A stretch of 64,000 bases of DNA from the NCBI RefSeq assembly GCF_009755355.1, contig NZ_WQLB01000001.1, positions 248,001 through 312,000 of the forward strand, written 5' to 3'. Every line of letters starts with the position of its first letter. Positions within the stretch are counted from its first letter, which is position 1. The notes below the pieces were generated by a model. The model was given only the letters and a program-made list of their open reading frames with translations. It was not told where the DNA came from and did not search any database. The position numbers and the translations under genes were made by a program. Positions 60,704 through 64,000 of this stretch are shown piece by piece. This stretch comes from Deinococcus arboris (lineage in GTDB: Bacteria > Deinococcota > Deinococci > Deinococcales > Deinococcaceae).

Positions 60704-61987
60704 CTATTTCACGTACCGCCGCCCCGCATACTCTGTAAAGACCCCAATGCCATAACTGACCTTACGCACGCTGTCCAGCACGGCGCGGCCATTCCAGGCG
60801 ATGCCCGCGCTGCTGCCACCGTCCAGGAGCAGGGCGTCGCGCACGCCCAGGCGGGTCATCACCTTGCCCATCTCGGTGGTGGTGAGGCGGGCATGGGTGC
60901 TGACAAACACGAGGTCGCGGTTGCCGATCAGGCCCACAGCGCTGCGGGCGGCGCGGCCAAACAGCGCCGGATCGCGGAACACGGTGCTGTAGCGCGTGAC
61001 GACCTGGCCGCCGCTCAGGATGCGTGGCCCCGTCGCCACCACGGTTTCCAGCCCGGCCCATGAGGTATCTAGTGGGCGTCCCAGGGCCGCCACCGCACTG
61101 ACCCGGAAGGCCGCGCGGTTGTCAGGCGTGATGGTCAGCGCCTGCGGAATGCGGCCCCAGGTCAGCAGCCGCCCCTGGGTCACGATGTCACCTGCCGGGG
61201 CATACGACTGCGGGTGAAAATACGACCCATTCACCAGCACCCGCGCCCCGCTGCGCCGAGCCAGGTCGCCCACCCGCGCGCCCGTGCTGAAGGTCAGGCG
61301 GCGGGACGGCAGCACTGGGGCCACCAGCACGTCGCGCCAGCGCAGGTCCACATTGGCAATCTGCACGGGCACATTCAGGGGCTTCAGCCGTTTGAAGGTC
61401 ACTGGCTGGCGCTGCGGCCGGGGCGGAATGGGCACCGGCACCCGCATGGGCACCAGCAGCTTCTTGCCCGGCACGACGGCGCGGTAGGTGCTCAGGCCGT
61501 TCAGACGCCGCAGCCCGTCCAGGCTCAGGCGGTAGCGGGCCGCCAGCACCTGCGGCGTGTCTTTGACGCCCACCCAGACGTAGCTATACACCGTGCGGAC
61601 CTCAGTGGTGGGGCGCAGCGCTGGGCGGGCGGCGGGCGGCACAGACAGGCGCTGGCCCCGTTGCAGGGCGTCGCCGCGCAGCCCGTTGGCGGCCTTGAGC
61701 GCCGCAACCGACACCCCGGCCCGCGCCGCAATCCGGCGGAGGGTATCGCCGGCCCGGACGGTGTAATTGGGGGCAGATGAGGTCACCGCTCGCACGCGCA
61801 GCACCTGACCGGCGCGGATGGTCGTGCCAGTCAGGCCATTGAGTTGCTGAAGCTGAGCCACACCCAGACCCGCACGGGTGGCGATCTTATACAGGGTGTC
61901 ACCTGATTTGACGGTCACAGTGGGCGGCGTGAGGGCCAGGCCGGAACCCAGACTCACCAGAAGAAGAAGAGAAAGCAGTCGCCGCAT
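60704..61987 (-). CDS. Secreted LysM protein with phosphodiester glycosidase domain
   Basis: The 427-residue protein has a signal peptide (MRRLLSLLLLVSLGSGLAL). Three LysM domains follow: VTVKSGDTLYKIATRAGL near 26, YTVRAGDTLRRIAARAGV near 75, and a weaker one near 130. From about 215 comes a phosphodiester glycosidase (NAGPA/DUF2233) domain with VNGSYFHP, FVSTHARLTTTEMGKVM and ALLLDGGSSAGIAWNG. It should bind peptidoglycan and act on wall polysaccharide. GAGGT about 8 bases before the ATG at 61985-61987 decides the start. Confidence 0.87.
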   Translation of the reverse strand: MRRLLSLLLLVSLGSGLALTPPTVTVKSGDTLYKIATRAGLGVAQLQQLNGLTGTTIRAGQVLRVRAVTSSAPNYTVRAGDTLRRIAARAGVSVAALKAANGLRGDALQRGQRLSVPPAARPALRPTTEVRTVYSYVWVGVKDTPQVLAARYRLSLDGLRRLNGLSTYRAVVPGKKLLVPMRVPVPIPPRPQRQPVTFKRLKPLNVPVQIANVDLRWRDVLVAPVLPSRRLTFSTGARVGDLARRSGARVLVNGSYFHPQSYAPAGDIVTQGRLLTWGRIPQALTITPDNRAAFRVSAVAALGRPLDTSWAGLETVVATGPRILSGGQVVTRYSTVFRDPALFGRAARSAVGLIGNRDLVFVSTHARLTTTEMGKVMTRLGVRDALLLDGGSSAGIAWNGRAVLDSVRKVSYGIGVFTEYAGRRYVK

Positions 61988-62049
61988 GGGGTCACACCTC
62001 ATCACAGTTGTGCCACGCGGGTGTGAAGTGAAGCTGACGCGCCGTTGAG

Positions 62050-62155
62050 CACAGATGCCGCTTCATGACGGCACAGCCGGAAAAGCACCGTCTGCTCTCC
62101 TTCTTACTCTGTTGCGCAGCTCTGCGAGTCCGCCCGGATTTCATCGGCGTCCGTT
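62050..62155. repeat. MITE-like intergenic repeat, copy D (degenerate)
   Basis: A shorter, diverged copy of about 105 bp runs from CACAGATGCC to GGCGTCCGTT. TTGAG is found at both borders (62045-62049 and 62154-62158). It shares GCCGCTTCAT, GGCACAGCCGG and CACCGTCTG with the other copies. It is upstream of the LysM-NAGPA gene. Confidence 0.65.
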
Positions 62156-62216
62156 GAGGCGGGCCGCAGCGTCGTCCTGGCAGTGCCGGGGCCGATGGAG
62201 CGATTGGCTTCTCGGT

Positions 62217-62699
62217 TCAGGTGCCGGGGGTGCTGCCCGGAAAGACCGCCACACGCCCCACCATGTAGGCGCAGCCGTACAGAAACAGCGTCGCCACGGG
62301 CAGCAGCCTCAGGCCGATGCGGTGCTCGACCATTCGCCCCTTGACCAGCACCTCGATGACGTACAGGGTCAGCAGGCAAAAGCCCGTGTACATCCAGTGT
62401 TCCCAGTCGCGGCTGGGGTCGGCGGCGTAGCCGTACTTGGTGGCGCCGCCGCCCATATCGGTGGCACTGGGCACTTTCAGGCCGCCCAGCGCCAGCAGGA
62501 TGCCCGTCACGCCCGGCAGGAGCAGCCCGGCCCAGGTCAGGCGCAGCCACACCAGAAAGGGCGTGCCGACCTGCAGTTTCAGCGCCGGGCCCAGGCTCCA
62601 GACAAACAGCACCAGGGTCAGCAGGGCCAATGGGGTGGGAAACAGCGGGATAGGAAACCCGACAATCTGATACCCGTGAAGCTGGCGCAGGAACTCCAT
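62217..62699 (-). CDS. Four-helix integral membrane protein
   Basis: The 160-residue protein has four hydrophobic segments ([48 protein letters not shown] and [18 protein letters not shown]) joined by short loops with [17 protein letters not shown] is 7 bases before the ATG at 62697-62699 (leaderless). No family recognised. Confidence 0.7.
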   Translation of the reverse strand: MEFLRQLHGYQIVGFPIPLFPTPLALLTLVLFVWSLGPALKLQVGTPFLVWLRLTWAGLLLPGVTGILLALGGLKVPSATDMGGGATKYGYAADPSRDWEHWMYTGFCLLTLYVIEVLVKGRMVEHRIGLRLLPVATLFLYGCAYMVGRVAVFPGSTPGT

Positions 62700-62732
62700 G
62701 GCTGCCAGCGTAGCAGGGGACGCGCCGGGCCC

Positions 62733-64000
62733 TTAACCGGCCAGAAAGTCCACGACCGCGTGGGCCGGCAGCGCCGCTCCGCCGAGCAGGGGCTGGGCCT
62801 CGCCCGCAGCCCGCACCTGAAGGTGGGCCGGGACGCGCAGCAGCAGCAGTTCACGCCCACTGAGGCTGACCGTCAGGTCTTCCAGGGCGGGCGCCCGCAG
62901 CACGCGGCCCAGGTCGGTAACCGGCGCGTGGAGCGTCAGGGCGTGTTCGCCGTAAGGGCCGCGCACCCGCAAGGTGGGCCCAGCGGTGTGCAGCGCCAGT
63001 GGCAGCCCCAGACCGGTCAGTTCACCCAGGGTGGGATGAGGCGCGCGTGCTGGGCGGGCCACCGCCACCCCCAGCAGCGTCCCTGGCCGAATCACGTCGC
63101 CCGGCTGCACCAGCCGCGCCCCCTGACTGACTTCCAGGTCTGGCGGCACGCGCAAAATCCGCAGGCCGGCGCGGTGCTGCTCAGCGCGCAGGCCGCTGAG
63201 GTGCGGCACACTGGACAGTTGCCCCAGATCAAAGGGGCCGCCCAGAGGCGTGGGCACCCCCGTCACGTCCCCGCTCGCCGACACCAGCGAGAGCGTGCGG
63301 TCCTCGCGGTAGGTAAGGCCCTCGACGGCGGGCGGCGCACTGGGGCGTAGGCGAGCGCGCGGCGCGGCGGGGCGGCGCAGACTGAGGGCCGCCAGAACCA
63401 GGAGCGCGGCCACCAGCGCCGCCACCAGCAGCGACACCGCCGAGAGCGCCGGAATCGCGCGGGCTGGTGTGGCCGGCGGCGAGGACCCGGCCGGCTCTGG
63501 CAGCACCCGGCCCCCCGCCGCCCCCACCAGTTCAGGCAGCGCCAGAGGGGGCGACCCCGGAAAGGTCAGGGTGGGAACGAACGTCTGGCCTGGCTGGGGC
63601 CTGAGGCCGGTCAGACGCACCGCAAATTCCCGCGCGCCGGGCCGCGCCTCCAGGCTGCCGCGTACGCCTTCTCCCAGGGCACCTAGCGTGGCCGCCGCCG
63701 GATTCAGGCCCGGCGCCGCGCGGTACCGCAGCACCAGGTCGTCGCCTGCCCGCAGTTGCCGCGCCGCACCGGGGTTCAGCCAGCGCAGGGCCCCGGCCGG
63801 CAATTCAGCGCGCACAAGCACCCGCCGGGGCCGGGCGGCCAACCAGCCGGCGCCAGCGGCGGGCGGCGCACACAGCAGTGCCGCTCGGCCTGGGCGCAGG
63901 TCGGTCAGGGTCAGGGCGCCAGCGCCACTGCGCAGCCCCGCGCCCGCCACCGTCAGCGGTGTGCCCGCCGGAAAAGGGCTAGGCAGGGTGCCGTCACTGC
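62733..64000 (-). CDS. Large Pro/Ala/Leu-rich membrane-anchored protein (partial)
   Basis: The reading frame stays open to the right edge, so at least 422 residues are present and the N-terminus is missing. A beta-rich part (about 190 residues) precedes a single membrane helix ([24 protein letters not shown]). After it comes a domain with short beta repeats ([38 protein letters not shown]). No family recognised. The gene would continue beyond the window. Confidence 0.65.
   Translation of the reverse strand, partial: SDGTLPSPFPAGTPLTVAGAGLRSGAGALTLTDLRPGRAALLCAPPAAGAGWLAARPRRVLVRAELPAGALRWLNPGAARQLRAGDDLVLRYRAAPGLNPAAATLGALGEGVRGSLEARPGAREFAVRLTGLRPQPGQTFVPTLTFPGSPPLALPELVGAAGGRVLPEPAGSSPPATPARAIPALSAVSLLVAALVAALLVLAALSLRRPAAPRARLRPSAPPAVEGLTYREDRTLSLVSASGDVTGVPTPLGGPFDLGQLSSVPHLSGLRAEQHRAGLRILRVPPDLEVSQGARLVQPGDVIRPGTLLGVAVARPARAPHPTLGELTGLGLPLALHTAGPTLRVRGPYGEHALTLHAPVTDLGRVLRAPALEDLTVSLSGRELLLLRVPAHLQVRAAGEAQPLLGGAALPAHAVVDFLAG

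Noticed and set aside
60464..61063. 199-codon plus-strand ORF starting in repeat copy C
   Set aside because: Begins within the repeat and continues antisense to the LysM-NAGPA gene.

Overview
This window is a chromosomal stretch of a Deinococcus-type bacterium. The evidence is the high G+C content, the gene set (RecD2 without RecBC, PolX, SbcCD, a comZ-like pilin cluster, type 2 IPP isomerase) and the promoter style. Again and again a TANNNT -10 hexamer lies only 6-8 bases before an ATG or GTG with no Shine-Dalgarno sequence. That is the leaderless arrangement described for Deinococcus, and I used it to pick many starts. No rRNA, CRISPR array or intact phage is visible.

Layout. 1-1164: two oligopeptide-type ABC permeases on the minus strand, the second cut by the window edge. 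1303-9540: a small hypothetical gene, overlapping hisK-polX, a basic hypothetical protein, an FMN reductase, a CAP-domain lipoprotein, a TPR protein and coaE. 9664-19410, nearly all minus strand: pyrG, a four-gene minor pilin/ComZ-like operon, recD2 and a GGDEF protein. 19962-23587: a large secreted collagen-like protein and, beyond a strong terminator, a glycosyltransferase. 23850-27876: sbcD and sbcC. 27942-31449: small membrane proteins, a PIN-TRAM protein and the initiator tRNA gene. 31609-36966: fni, then an accessory island with a decayed transposase gene split by a MITE-like repeat, a candidate immunity gene and a 1114-residue DUF4157 protein ending in a deaminase-like domain. 37148-48939: ruvA, an MFS transporter, a GNAT protein, metG with a possible attenuator leader, a decaying peptide-transporter ATPase and a small amber-interrupted gene, an ABC exporter, and rapZ-yvcK. 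49307-64000: a CPBP protease, a three-gene LiaFSR-like sensor operon, lepB with a PadR regulator, BON/LysM and LysM/NAGPA cell-wall proteins, an M1 peptidase with a Nudix gene, a thioesterase with rbfA, a CAT-family acetyltransferase and two membrane proteins.

Themes. DNA repair is prominent (polX, recD2, sbcD, sbcC, ruvA). A second theme is the cell surface: pilins, collagen-like protein, LysM proteins, signal peptidase.

Most unusual items: (1) the DUF4157-deaminase toxin with its downstream immunity candidate; (2) a family of four 105-157 bp intergenic repeats with terminal inverted repeats and short flanking duplications, one of which interrupts a transposase gene so exactly that removing it restores the reading frame; (3) the collagen-like protein with a nearby glycosyltransferase; (4) a leaderless leader peptide with two mutually exclusive hairpins before metG; (5) a one-base frameshift and an in-frame amber codon in adjacent genes.
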